Assembly: GCA_030704615.1 (NCBI GenBank)
Contig: CM060731.1
Span: forward strand, 57,516,756-57,580,755
Direction of reading: 5' to 3'
DNA: 64,000 bases
DNA from: Takakia lepidozioides
Lineage: Eukaryota; Streptophyta; Takakiopsida; Takakiales; Takakiaceae
The notes beneath the pieces were generated by a model. It saw only the letters and a program-made list of their open reading frames with translations, was not told the DNA's origin and searched no databases. The position numbers and the translations under genes were made by a program. Positions 28,197 to 38,883 of the stretch are shown here, one piece after another (within the stretch, counting starts at the first letter, position 1; each line of letters starts with the position of its first letter).

Positions 28197-30672
28197 TCAT
28201 GGTTTACTGTTTCCGAGTAGCAACCTTTGTGAGTGAGCACCTTGTTGACGTTGAGAGTTTCGTGGTGGGCTGTGTGTACGAGCCCGAGGTCTGTCTCTGG
28301 TTGACGGAGATGGTTGATCACTACCTGGATAAGTGAGGCCTTCTGGAGGCTGATATCGAGGTAATCTTTCCGGCATAGGAGATCCCGTTTGTTTCTTCTC
28401 TTCCATCTGAATTGCATAGTCTTCTCTTCCCCATGTCAAAGATTATGTTGAAGAACAGTTTGTATCAGAATCCTCATCGCCTCTCAGGTGTTTTAATTTT
28501 CGAACTTTTTGTGGAATCATCTGGGGCATACAATGCTGTCCTACCATGTCGGGAAGTTTGATTTTACAACTTGGTGTAACCGCTGAACAGCAAAATGGGT
28601 GTAGGCACTGAGCTCCTTGTCTGTCCAGATGAGTGGGGTACCATTTACTGGTTGCACGCGTGCAAGTACTTCCATGCCACATGTCCCTTATAGAAATGTC
28701 ATCAAGTCCGAATTTCTGTGTTGACAATGGTTGCAGCTGCTTGAAACCATGAACGAATTTGAGAATCTTTCTGCATCATAACTTTTGGGTCATATAGGTA
28801 CATATGAGGTGGCACCGAAGGTAATACCCAATGATCTCCACTGGAGTAACTTGAAAGCGTGTTTGCATCTTTTGTTGCTCAATGTGGTAACGTACCAGAA
28901 AACACAGCGTAGTATGCCCGCACCCCCCATGACAATACTTGCTATCAGTCCTTGGTCTTGGTATAATGAGTCCTGTACAACCTGGAAAGCAACCAATTCC
29001 CTCAACATGGTACCTGCCTCGTGCCAGTATTGTGCAAAGTGATGATCTTCAATATGTCGATTGTTTGGAAGAACTTTAGTCCTAGTTGCCACTGGCACCA
29101 AATACGCATGAGTTGGTAGTAAGAATGTGCGAATGACTGCGGAGGCTAAATTCTTTCCAAGCCAAATCCCAACATGATGGGATTTGGTTGAAGGGCATAA
29201 GCATAGCCCTGCTGTACTCCCTTGCACTGGAGTTTTAGGTGGGTTTAAAAGCGGCATTGCCCCATACCCTCCGGCTTGGTGGCTGGTGGTGTTGTTGTAG
29301 TAACCACAGGTTCAGCTACTGTACACTGACCTTTTGTGGTGGTGGTGGTACTGGCTCCTGTATCATTGGCATCTCCTGCACCTCCTGTGAGACTGAAAAG
29401 ACAGAGTTCTGGCTTGCAATAAGAAGCCATTAGCTGTTCCTGAGGGATATAGACTCTTTGGTCGATGTTTGAAGTGAGGTCTTCCACTTGAGTCTGGAGT
29501 CCGTCTACATCCTCTTGTAACTCTATAATCCTACTATAGACATTGTCTATAGTAGTTGTGGCAATGTTCTGCACCTGCAGTCTGAGCTCATTCATCTCGC
29601 TTTGGGTGAGCTTCCGTGGGCTTTTGCCCTCTACTGGCCCTTGTGCTAACCAGACCTGCATAAGGCTGTTATCCACCAAGCTGCTTGTGGTTCCCCTGAG
29701 AGTTTTGCTCCTCTCTTAGCTTGTACAATTCCAACTGCTGTTGTAAGCCTCCATGCGCTTCGCCTGTGGCTCAACCAATTGCGCATAGGCAGCAAGTAGA
29801 TTATTGGCTTCCTTCGAAGCCTTGTTACTGACCGCGATTTCATTTCTATTGGCCACGATGGTTTGTTGCAACACCACGATGTGTTTCTCTTGATCAGTTT
29901 CCCTCTGCCTGTATTGCTTGAAAGTATCTTCATGGCGACAGATTGTATTCTTCATATCGACAATGAGCTTCATTTGCTCAACATTCTCTTCTTCTGCCTT
30001 CGTACATTTTTTCCCCGCTTGACTGTTTATTTTCTTTTGTTGATTGGTCAAGCATAGTTGTAAATGTAGCACATTGTAATCGCCATCCTGTTATGCACTG
30101 TCTCAACTCCGTATGTAGTGCATTCAGTTCTTGCACCTTGCTCTCATGCTGCACCTGCATTGGTATAGCTTTTCTGCTTCTAATGTGCTTCGGTGCAACT
30201 GGTCTTGCGCGAGGCTTCCTCAATCAATTGTTGGCTTGGCCAACTGCAAAGCCATTTCTGTATTGCCCAAGTCCTGCTTCATCTTGAGAGTGACCTCTTC
30301 ATCGACCTTGTTTGCACACTCAGTGGCAAGTCGAGCCTCAAACTCCTTCCTGAGTTCCTCTTTCAAGGCTGTCAATTGGGTAATTGGAACATGGGATTTG
30401 ACATAAGTCCCCAACAAATTAAGTGTCCTGCCTATGGAACTCATCAGCATTGCCTGTTGAGGGTCATCATGGTGAGGTTGCTGCTGTTCCTCCTGATCTT
30501 CAACAGTATGATGTCTCACTAACCATTCAGGCCATTGTCCCACCGGATTTTCTTCCTGAACTACTTCATCTATCACCGGTGCTACAGTGTCATGACCTTC
30601 CGCCTGTGGTACCTCCGACACAGGTGTGTGTATTATATGCACCTCAGGATTTCCCTTGGGCAACTGTTGCAC
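28197..30672 (-). pseudogene. Accessory ORF of element B3, coiled-coil and C-terminal half, heavily frameshifted
   Basis: Same product as 4540-6648 but broken into many frames (30672-30220, 30223-29978, 30072-29716, 29679-29245, 29257-28790, 28727-28443, 28439-28197) by single-base gains and losses. Blocks kept include MLMSSIGRTLNLLGTYVKSH, the Gln/Glu-rich coiled coil, VYIPQEQLMAS and RNSQRQQGAHSQR. The lesion density between about 28.4 and 30.25 kb is far above that in the rest of B3. Confidence 0.8.
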
Positions 30673-33101
30673 CTCTGGGATTTCTGTCTCCTTGACCAGA
30701 CCAGAATATTCATAGAGAAGGTCCCCTTCTCTATTTCTGCCACTATCTGTTCTGTAGTTGGAATATCTATCCCTTCACTTTCCAAATCAATTATTTCGGG
30801 TTGAGCTGCATGGATAACTTGTGACCTTGTGACAAGTCGTTCAAGTGGCTGTGATGGTTGTGATGCAGAAGTAACTTCCTCCTCCCTCTCTGAAGGTCCT
30901 GCTTCCAGTAATAGCATTTGTCTGTGCTGCTGTGCCCCTTCCTGGCCATGAGCTTGGGAAACATTATCATGCGGAATCCGTGAAGCCAGTGGATCCGCCA
31001 CTACAGTCTTTCCCCTTCTCTGCCTCTTAGTCTCGGGTTGTGCTGCTAGTCCACCCTCACTGTGTGAAGAGCCTTGCTCTTCCATTGCAGTTGTTTCTGG
31101 CTCAAACACTCCCATTTCCTTCCTTTCTTGTGCATTAAGTATGCCAGAATTAAGGATTATTTGAGCAATGATTGGGCCAGACACTATGATAGGAGACTTT
31201 GCGGTAGTACCTTGTAATCTTTTCATCTCCTCTACTAGTGCGTTGTACATTATGTCCGCCCATTGTACCTCTTGTCCCTTCAGGCCTTTGAGTATTTCCT
31301 CTGTGAAGGATCTGCTCAAATATTGTTGGTTCTGTTTCAGGGCAATCAGAACGTTCAATACCTGGCCTATCTCTTTTAACCCTGGGTACACAGCTTTGGT
31401 ACAAGCATAACCCTGAGTTTTAAAGAAACTCCCTTCTTGGAATAAGTCCCCTATTTGCAGTCTTGCCCTGTGTTCCTCCACATGCACCTGACCTGCTGGC
31501 AATCGAAACAATTGCTGGAGGTATAGGGGAGTAATCATTAATTCAACTCCCTTCACCGTTGTTGTTCCTGTCCTTGGCTCAAAGTTCTGCAAAAATTGTA
31601 ACATGTACTGTCTATGGTGTAGTGTCCAATCTAGGCTTTGCAATCCTTCCAATCTCAGCTCCTCCAGTATCTTTATCGCCTGTGGGGTAGCCATCGTTTG
31701 TTTCTGCAGAATTGTGGTGCTCTTCACCCTGATTTCCTCCATTCCTCTCACTCTCTTCATTTTAGACTCACAGAACTGCTTTGGCTGTAACAACTGCAGG
31801 AATGCCTGTAGTGCACAAAGCATAAACGTATGGTTGCCGCAGAAAGCTATGGGTAATTTCTTGTAAGCCTGCGGGGCTTGCAAGCATTGCTCAAGAGAAA
31901 AGCTCTGCTCTGTCGTTTCGTGTCTATGCCACTGCGTAAGTAATATTGCGAGCGTATAGTCTGTTAGTTCCTCCATAGTTTCCAAGTTATAGCATTTATG
32001 GCCTGTCCTGTCGAGACGCCCGTTACTCAGAACGACGCCGCCTCTTGCGCTCAATTTCCCTCCATTTTCTTGATCATTTCTCTGGTTTTCTATTGGCTGT
32101 ATCTGCTGTGACTGGATTTTAACTTTTATCTTCTTTAGTGGACTTTCCCTGTTGGATAGTCCACTAGGATCACACATGCGACATGAATTCGGCTTTTCTG
32201 TACTTGCCGTTCGTTCCGTTTCCCTTTTTCCGTATTCATTAATGGGCCCGCCTTTCATCCCATTTGACGGCCGTTCTTGTCCTCTTTCTTTTTGACACCT
32301 GTCCTTGCACTTCATTCTCTGCTGTGTGTCGCACCCTGACCTCCACGTGTCTATTTTTAAATTAATTTCCGTTTCTTCTTCCTTCAGCCATTTTCCTGAA
32401 GTTTTTATGTGTCCACTTGTCACTGATTCTATGGATCGTGTAACTTTAGTAGGCTGTGTTGAGCTGTGACAGGCTGTGTCATACTGTGTTACGCTGTGAT
32501 AGGCTGTGATGCACTGTGGTAAGCTGTGATAGGCTGTGATGCGCTGTGGTAAGCTGTGATAGGCTGTGTCACGCCGTGATGGGCTGTGATAGGCTGTGTT
32601 ACGCCTTGCTGGGCTGTGATAGGCTGTGTTGCGCCTTGCTGGGCTGTGATAGGCTGTGTTGCGCCTTGCTGGGCTGTGATAGGCTGTGTCACGCCTTGAT
32701 GGGCTGTGATAGGCTGTGTCACGTCGTGATGGGCTGTGATAGGCTGTGTCACGTTTGTTTTGCCCACCCTGGTCATATATGCTGGGCCTAGCGACAAGTG
32801 TTCCATACTCCGTTCGTAACACTGGTGCAGCCCGTGACTGCTCTTGCGGTTCAACATGCAAATCATGCTGCAGGGGTTTGTCATGGATACCACTGTACCC
32901 CTTCAACTTATTTGCATTGACTCTTCCCAGCATTTCTTTGTTAATGGTTTGTAACATGGCGGTGTTGTTATCATACATCTTTTGTATGACATAAGGTCCT
33001 TTCCACGGTGATTTAAGCTTAGAAGCTTGAATCTTTCCTTTCTTCTGCAACCATAGAACCAAATCCCCCGTCTTAAAAGTCTTTAATTTTGCCTTCATCA
33101 A
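30633..33101 (-). CDS. Pol C-terminus joined in frame to accessory ORF (element B3)
   Basis: 822 codons open. It starts in the integrase C-terminal region (GDLVLWLQKKGKIQASKLK, SPWKGPYVIQKMY), runs through the His/Ser/Arg repeat (about 32750-32445), a basic Cys-containing region, and continues without a stop into accessory sequence (QAYKKLPIAFCGNHTFML, MATPQAIKILEELRLEGLQ, VKGVELMITPLYLQQLFRLP, then the acidic section with RQRRGK). In B1 the same join is broken near 8200-8300. The family therefore probably encodes accessory sequence as a C-terminal extension of Pol, released by protease, or uses an internal start. The first ATG here is not the true start, because a frameshift at about 33090 separates it from the RNase H-integrase frame. 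Confidence 0.8.
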   Translation of the reverse strand: MMKAKLKTFKTGDLVLWLQKKGKIQASKLKSPWKGPYVIQKMYDNNTAMLQTINKEMLGRVNANKLKGYSGIHDKPLQHDLHVEPQEQSRAAPVLRTEYGTLVARPSIYDQGGQNKRDTAYHSPSRRDTAYHSPSRRDTAYHSPARRNTAYHSPARRNTAYHSPARRNTAYHSPSRRDTAYHSLPQRITAYHSLPQCITAYHSVTQYDTACHSSTQPTKVTRSIESVTSGHIKTSGKWLKEEETEINLKIDTWRSGCDTQQRMKCKDRCQKERGQERPSNGMKGGPINEYGKRETERTASTEKPNSCRMCDPSGLSNRESPLKKIKVKIQSQQIQPIENQRNDQENGGKLSARGGVVLSNGRLDRTGHKCYNLETMEELTDYTLAILLTQWHRHETTEQSFSLEQCLQAPQAYKKLPIAFCGNHTFMLCALQAFLQLLQPKQFCESKMKRVRGMEEIRVKSTTILQKQTMATPQAIKILEELRLEGLQSLDWTLHHRQYMLQFLQNFEPRTGTTTVKGVELMITPLYLQQLFRLPAGQVHVEEHRARLQIGDLFQEGSFFKTQGYACTKAVYPGLKEIGQVLNVLIALKQNQQYLSRSFTEEILKGLKGQEVQWADIMYNALVEEMKRLQGTTAKSPIIVSGPIIAQIILNSGILNAQERKEMGVFEPETTAMEEQGSSHSEGGLAAQPETKRQRRGKTVVADPLASRIPHDNVSQAHGQEGAQQHRQMLLLEAGPSEREEEVTSASQPSQPLERLVTRSQVIHAAQPEIIDLESEGIDIPTTEQIVAEIEKGTFSMNILVWSRRQKSQRCNSCPREILRCI
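32445..32750. repeat. GGCTGTGATA minisatellite in the pol tail of B3
   Basis: Tandem GGCTGTG-based units, mostly CTGTGATAGGCTGTGTTGC and CTGTGATAGGCTGTGTCAC, in frame with the coding sequence. Unit order differs from B1 (8787-9095) although the surrounding pol is nearly identical, so the array changes quickly while keeping the reading frame. Confidence 0.85.
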
Positions 33102-34509
33102 ACTGTTCCTTTCGCTTCATCTGAATTCTGGTCATATTATCAGCTGCATCAGCACGTACTTCTTCCACATGGTATAATTCATGTTTCCTGACCTTGATGG
33201 AGTCTTGCAATTCCATTCTTTTTCCCCACTCCGTTCTCATGGTAGGTAACAGGAATTCCACTGGAAGTAAGGCTTCCATACCATAAACTAATTGGAATGG
33301 TGTATACTTAGTGGTGACTTTATATGAAGTCCTGTATGACCACAAAGCTGTCAGCAGCTTTGTATCCCAATCCGTTCTGTTTGCATTGACTATCTTAGCC
33401 AAGATAGTACATAGTATTTTGTTGGTAGCCTCTGCCTGCCCATTACCCTGTGGGTAATATGTTGTACTCTTTCTATGCACAATCATAAACTCTTTAGTCA
33501 ACAACTCAATGGTCTCATTCATGAAGTGACTTCCTTGATCACTGATAAATTCTAAGGGACATCCAAATCGTGTAAGTATGTTCTCGTACAGGAACCTTGC
33601 TGTGGACTTGGCTGTGTTGTCCCTCAAAGCTTTAGCTTCCACCCACTTTGTAGTATAATCAGTGGCTGTAATTATGTACCTGTTTCGTGTATTCTTGGAT
33701 GGTGGATTAATTGGTCCAACAAAGTCTAGTCCCCATTTCTGAAATGGTTCCGTAGGCATTGTAGGATGCAAGGCCATTCTTCCAGATCTCTGCAAAGGTC
33801 CTAGCCTCTGACATTCATCACACTTCTGACAATACTCATGTACATCTTTGAACAAAGTAGGCCACCAGTATCCTGCGAGTAGTATCTTTCTACTGGTAGT
33901 CTCTTCTCCAAAATGACCTCCAGCCACTCCTTTATGAACTTCCTCCAAGACTTTATTTACTTCATGGTGGTACAAGCATCGTTTTAGTACTCCATCAGGT
34001 CCTAACTTATACATTCTGCTTCCTACCATAGTATAAGGTAAAGCTTTGATAGCAATTCTCTTCCTCTGCTCCTTACCATAACTAGGTGGGCACTGACCAT
34101 GAGCAAGGTAGTATCTGATTGGCCACTGCCAATCTAACCATTCATCTGCACTTCCTTGCACCTCCATTACAAATAAACTCGCATCAGGTAACTGATCGTC
34201 CACTCCTGTGGCGGCCTCTCCTGTTGTTAGTCGTGACAAATGATCTGCCACAAGATGCAAACGGCCAGGCTTGTAAATAACCTCGAACTCAAACTCATGC
34301 AAGATTATTAACCACCTCGCTATCCTTCCACTTATCAAAGGTTTGTTCACCAGATATATCAGAGCCTGGTGATCCACATAAAACATAAACTTTCTTCCCA
34401 ATAGGTAATGCCTGAATTTCTTGACTGCATAAATCATTGCCAATGCTTCTCTTTCCGTTGTACTATAGTTCCTCTCAGCACTGTTCATCAATCGGCTAGC
34501 ATAGTACAC
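33073..34509 (-). CDS. pol: RNase H and integrase of element B3
   Basis: 478 codons. The N-terminal part is the second half of RNase H (TEREALAMIYAVKKFRHYL, YVDHQALIYLVNK). Integrase is complete in this frame: HHCC finger HHEVNK and CQKCDEC, DDE residues in GLDFVG, ISDQGSHF and GQAEATN. The upstream break is a one-base contraction (ATTCCTGTAAC against ATTCCCTGTAAC in B1, near 34530); the downstream break is near 33090 (AATTTTGCC against AACTTGCC in B1). Apart from these it matches B1 almost base for base. Confidence 0.88.
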   Translation of the reverse strand: MYYASRLMNSAERNYSTTEREALAMIYAVKKFRHYLLGRKFMFYVDHQALIYLVNKPLISGRIARWLIILHEFEFEVIYKPGRLHLVADHLSRLTTGEAATGVDDQLPDASLFVMEVQGSADEWLDWQWPIRYYLAHGQCPPSYGKEQRKRIAIKALPYTMVGSRMYKLGPDGVLKRCLYHHEVNKVLEEVHKGVAGGHFGEETTSRKILLAGYWWPTLFKDVHEYCQKCDECQRLGPLQRSGRMALHPTMPTEPFQKWGLDFVGPINPPSKNTRNRYIITATDYTTKWVEAKALRDNTAKSTARFLYENILTRFGCPLEFISDQGSHFMNETIELLTKEFMIVHRKSTTYYPQGNGQAEATNKILCTILAKIVNANRTDWDTKLLTALWSYRTSYKVTTKYTPFQLVYGMEALLPVEFLLPTMRTEWGKRMELQDSIKVRKHELYHVEEVRADAADNMTRIQMKRKEQFDEGKIKDF

Positions 34510-34517
34510 AGGTGAAT

Positions 34518-35728
34518 CTATATTCCTGTAACATTCTGGGCTAACACCGCACCCAACGCTTCTCCTGATGCATCGCAGTGAACATGAAATACTACATGCC
34601 AGTGAGGGTTAATCAGCACAGGTGTAGTTGTTACTGACAGTGTAAGTTCCTCAAACGCCTGTTGACATTCAGCTGTCCAGGCAAACACTGCATCTTTCTT
34701 CAGAAGCTTGCTCAATGGTGCTGCTATTTGTGCATACCTTTTGACAAATCTTCTGTAATAACTGGTTTGCCCAAGGAATCTCCTTAAACTCTTAACATTC
34801 ACTGGTGGTGGAGAGACTTTAATGGACTCTGTCTTCCTGGGATCCACAAGAAGTCCCTTCTTACACACAATGTGTCCCAGAAGCACCCCTGAGTTCACAC
34901 AGAAAGTACACTTCTCTGGATTCAAGCCCAGACCTCTCATCCTGCATCTGGCCAGGCATAACTCCAATTTATGCAAGTGCTCATTCTTAGAGCTGTACAC
35001 ACTGAAATCATCCAAAAACACCTGCATGAAATCATCCAGATACTCATGAAAAGATTCACTTATCACTCTCTGAAAGGTCGCTGGTGCATTACAAAGTCCA
35101 AAGGGCATGACTTTGTATGCATAAGCCCCCCAGTCTGTGATGAAAGCTGTTTTCCCTTGGTCTTCTTCTGCCACTTGCACTTGATTATAACCACTGAAGC
35201 CATCCATGAATGAGTACATCTCATGGCCTGCCACAGTGTCTAATACTGCTTCTGTGAATGGCAAAGGGAAAGGATCTTTCTTCGTACAAGCATTCAGCTT
35301 CTTATAGTTCACACATACTCTTAGTTTGCCATTCTTCTTGGAACTATAACAATGGGTGACAACCAAGTTGTATACTCTATTGGGTATATAAACTTAGCCT
35401 CAGCCAACTTCTTTATCTCTTCTCCAACCTTCTGTGCGTAGTTGGGATTCATTCTATACCTCGCCTGCTTGATTGGTACTGACCCTGGTTCCAGTTCAAT
35501 CTTATGCTGACAGACTTCAGGTGGTATCCCTTTTAGATCCTCATAGCTCCAAGCAAATACATCTCTGTATTTGATGAACAAGCTTTTAGCTTCTTCGAAG
35601 AATTCCGGCTCCAAATCAGCTCCTACTTTCACCATTCTCGGTTCCTCCTGAGTTCCCACATTTACTTCTCTCACCTGCTCATCAGCTGTGATTGTCCAAC
35701 CAGTCACCACTTCATCCTTTAAGCTCAC
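34518..35728 (-). pseudogene. pol: Reverse transcriptase and start of RNase H, element B3
   Basis: Frame 35728-35321 has the RT N-terminal extension (ARYRMNPNYAQKVGEEI). Frame 35366-34518 has GKLRVCVNYKKLNA, VMPFGLCNAPATFQR, FLDDFSVYSS, the connection domain and HCDASGEALGAVLAQN. They are split by one lost G (CTTGGAACTAT against CTTGGGAACTAT, near 35340). All catalytic residues are present in one frame or the other. Confidence 0.88.
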
Positions 35729-35751
35729 AGTGGCTGGTTCTTCTAGGATTT

Positions 35752-36603
35752 CTATCTCTCCCTCTTTTTCTTCATAGAAATGTGTGGGTAACTGCTGGTT
35801 TCCTCTTCAATTGGTGTTGCTGACACTACACCACAGCAGATACCTCTTAAACAACTTAGGCTTTCCAGCCGCATCTCCGCAACCTGCTCCCATTCTGGGT
35901 GTGCAGCAAATAGGGTAGCTTCCTGCTCCTCATCCAGTCCTCCTCTCCAGTCATACTCTCTGACTCCTCGAGGTCTTCTTGTAGCAGGTAATCTACTAGA
36001 TTTCTTTGTGGTAATTTGTATCTCGTGCATCCCATTATGCACAGTTAGTAACTGAGAATTCCAGTCATGGAATACCCTGGCCTGTTTCAGCCACGGACGT
36101 CCCAATAATAAGGAGTAAGCCTCCATGACTTCATCCATTTTTAATACAGTTACTGTGATCATAAAGATCATTTTCTGTATCTGTATCTTAACTCCTCTTA
36201 TTAATCCCAATGGCTGTACACTTCTTTGATCTGCCATTGTTACTGTAAATGGGGCTGGTTTCATGTTACTTAGACCAAGCTTCTTCCTTAATTGGTCTGT
36301 CATGATATTTACTCCAGAACCACCATCTATCAGTACATCAGTTAGTTCTGTGCTTCCAATTCTCAATTGGATTACTGGCATAGAATCATCAAAGTCCATG
36401 ACTGGTTCTCGCCCTTCCGGCTTCACATTATAACTGGTCACCTTGCTGTTCAGGTCTGTGTTTCCTGTCTCTTGGGCAATTCGATTGATTGCCTGATACA
36501 GCCTGTGCCTACAATAAGGTGCCACAGCTAATAGCTGTCCAATGGTAATTTCTGCTTTGGTCTGACATATTACTGCAGCCAAAGTCTCTTCATTACTTTG
36601 CAT
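35752..36603 (-). CDS. pro: Aspartic protease region of element B3
   Basis: 283 codons covering the linker after the zinc knuckles, IDGGSGVNIMTDQLRKKLGL, LLLGRPWLKQARVFHDW, and, unlike B1, continuing in frame through NSQLLTVHNGMHEIQ towards RT. This shows that protease and RT belong to one frame in the family. The downstream break is a small indel near 35785. The DGGSG active-site version is shared by all three copies. Confidence 0.82.
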   Translation of the reverse strand: MQSNEETLAAVICQTKAEITIGQLLAVAPYCRHRLYQAINRIAQETGNTDLNSKVTSYNVKPEGREPVMDFDDSMPVIQLRIGSTELTDVLIDGGSGVNIMTDQLRKKLGLSNMKPAPFTVTMADQRSVQPLGLIRGVKIQIQKMIFMITVTVLKMDEVMEAYSLLLGRPWLKQARVFHDWNSQLLTVHNGMHEIQITTKKSSRLPATRRPRGVREYDWRGGLDEEQEATLFAAHPEWEQVAEMRLESLSCLRGICCGVVSATPIEEETSSYPHISMKKKRER

Positions 36604-37434
36604 GTCTGCATCTTTTTTTTCCTTTCTTCCTCACTCCCTTCTTTTCTCCATCCGAATCAGAGGAATCTGCCACAGGAATATCAGTACTCTTTTGCATTTC
36701 CCTTATAGTATCTGCCACTTCCTTGTGCAGTTCCTTCTCATCTTTCCAAGTCTCTTCATCTTCAGGCATATCATTGCCACTTCCATTCTCATCTTCTTCC
36801 TCTTCTACTGGAGGTATTAGTTTGGCTTTACTTCTTGTTACTATCATTGTACTTACTTCTGGTACAACACATGGCCTAACCATGTGAGCTGCCACCACTG
36901 GGCCCTCATTCACAGGAGCTCTCATCTCATTCTGGTGTCTTATCCAGAATGAACAGGCTGCCTTGCGATGTCCTGGCTGATTACAATAGTAACATAGCTC
37001 TTCACCATTGGGTCCTCGCCCTTGGTCTGTTCTTGGATTATTTCTATAATCCTGATTCCCGGGCTGGTAATTCCCCTTGGATTACCCTGATAGTTGCCTC
37101 TGGAATTTCCTTGGTAATTCCCTCTTGAATTACCTCTCCCTTCCATGCCATTGTTATAACCACCAGACCTACCATAGTGGTCCTGATCATTGTTTCTTCT
37201 TGGCTGGGGCTGCACCTGATGCACCCTTACTTGCCTAGGTTCTCTTGCAGCTGTCCTTCTGTTGTAGTAACAATTCTCAGTAGAATGGTTATCCATTTTA
37301 CAGATAGTACAGTGTTTCTCCTTCATGTGGCATTCTGTGGTGGTATGGCCTTCATTCTGGCACTTTGCACACCATACACCCTTCCTCCAATGTGTTGCAG
37401 CCTCTGTGGCATACTTCTTCAAGATTTCTTCCAA
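36593..37434 (-). pseudogene. gag: Zinc-knuckle nucleocapsid and acidic linker of element B3
   Basis: Frame 37434-36940 has CCHC knuckles CAKCQNEGHTTTEC and CTICKMDNHSTENC and the RGN repeat. A lost base near 37078 puts the third knuckle in another frame, and frame 36925-36593 continues with VVAAHMVRPCVVPEVSTM and the acidic stretch. The upstream join to the capsid core is broken in a T run near 37435. Confidence 0.8.
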
Positions 37435-37486
37435 TTTTTTTCATAGTTATCCCTCTTCAACTTCTCCTTTCTCTTACTCTTTCTTT

Positions 37487-37966
37487 TTAGTTCTTGCTCT
37501 TCTTCTTCATCTGACTCATCCTCAGAGTCCTCATCTTCTTTTTCTCTCTCCTGAGCATTCCCAATTGCTCAATTCTGTTCGCAGTTTCAAATGCCTCCTC
37601 CACTGTATTATGGGGTAACATATCCACTTTCTTTTGCAACTCTGGTCTTAATCCACTCACAAACCAAGTCTTCTGTAAACCGGGCGCTGGTACTGCAGCC
37701 AGCTTTTTCATCATCAATTCCATCTTCTCCATATACTCTTCAACAGTTTCATGCTTCTTCTGCTTCAGCTGTTGTAAACTTCCATACACTTCATCCTCAG
37801 TTTTACTTGTCCTGAACCTATTTCGAAATGCTGTATTCAAGCCATTCCAGGTTAGGAAATGATTATCAGGGAATCTTGCATACCATTCACTTGCTTTCTT
37901 GATAAGTGAACAAGGAAACAGTCTCATCTTGGCATCATCGCCATTCTCATTGTTCACTATACACAT
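37487..37966 (-). pseudogene. gag: Gag capsid core of element B3
   Basis: 159 codons: KASEWYARFPDNHFLTWNG, KKHETVEEYMEKMELMMKK, KTWFVSGLRPELQKKVDML and an acidic C-terminus. It is cut from its N-terminal part by a 23-bp deletion relative to B1 (around 37985-37992; B1 14327-14362), flanked by GTGTA-like sequence. Confidence 0.82.
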
Positions 37967-38862
37967 GTGCTCAAATTGGCTAATGTGTATATTGGAAAGG
38001 GTGGTTTTGCCCGTGTTGGTTGTAACGCCATCTGTGGCCCTACCTTCTGCCCACTGACAGGTGCTGGCACCCTTGCTGGTGCTGGTCCTTCTGGACCTGT
38101 TGTTTTTGTGGTGGATCTTCCACCAAGTGGTGGCCCTTGAGCACTCCTTGCTTCTGGTCCCACGATATTCACAGTATTCCCAGCTTCAGTTGCACTACTT
38201 CCCACACTCCCTGTCCCCCCAGAGCCAGATCCAGGCAGCCCGCCTGATCCCCCTGAGCCGACACCTTCGTTGGCCTGTGATCCAAGTGCTCCACTTGATC
38301 CAGGTCCAACGGGTTGGGATGTCCTGGTTGTAGTCTCAACCTCAGCTGTTGGGTCTACTTCTTCATATTCTTCCTCTTCTAATTTCTTCTCTCTGTTTTC
38401 ATCCTCCAAGTTCTGCCCTTGGGTTTCTTCTTCACTCATGTAACTCAACTGTAATGGTGTTGGAGAGTCTGAACTCTCCGTTGGCTCTGCCACATCCTCT
38501 TCTCCTTCTTCATCTTCTGCTTCAGAAACTGGAGTTCCTGCTTTTGGTGTTCCATGCCAACTCTTATCAAAGATTTCTGTCAAGTCTTTTATCCAAGGAT
38601 GTACCTCAGATCTTTCACCTCGTGATTGATCTTCTTCCTGTACCAATTCCCTTAATCTTTCTTGCAAAGAAACAGAAGGAGTGGCATCCAACTCTAGTTC
38701 TTCCGGTATAGGTGATGCACTCTTTGATCTTGATGGTGTGAGAGGTCCAGATGATTCCCCTATGTCTATTCCTCTCTCCCAAAGATATGGATAATTAGCT
38801 TTCAGATAGCTTTCTCTTTTTGATGAATATCTCTGTCGTCTAGCTTCTCTTTCATCACTCAT
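37957..38862 (-). CDS. gag: Gag N-terminal region of element B3
   Basis: 301 codons from MSDEREARRQRYSSKRE, an ATG shared with B1. Contains YPYLWERGIDIGESSGPL, SLQERLRELVQEEDQSR, an acidic section, the Gly/Ser-rich linker and PTRAKPPFPIY. The last residues are out of frame because of the 23-bp deletion. It lies 21 bases downstream of the stop of the upstream ORF, so both probably sit on one transcript. Confidence 0.8.
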   Translation of the reverse strand: MSDEREARRQRYSSKRESYLKANYPYLWERGIDIGESSGPLTPSRSKSASPIPEELELDATPSVSLQERLRELVQEEDQSRGERSEVHPWIKDLTEIFDKSWHGTPKAGTPVSEAEDEEGEEDVAEPTESSDSPTPLQLSYMSEEETQGQNLEDENREKKLEEEEYEEVDPTAEVETTTRTSQPVGPGSSGALGSQANEGVGSGGSGGLPGSGSGGTGSVGSSATEAGNTVNIVGPEARSAQGPPLGGRSTTKTTGPEGPAPARVPAPVSGQKVGPQMALQPTRAKPPFPIYTLANLSTCV

Positions 38863-38883
38863 GTCCCATGTCTTTCATTTCTT

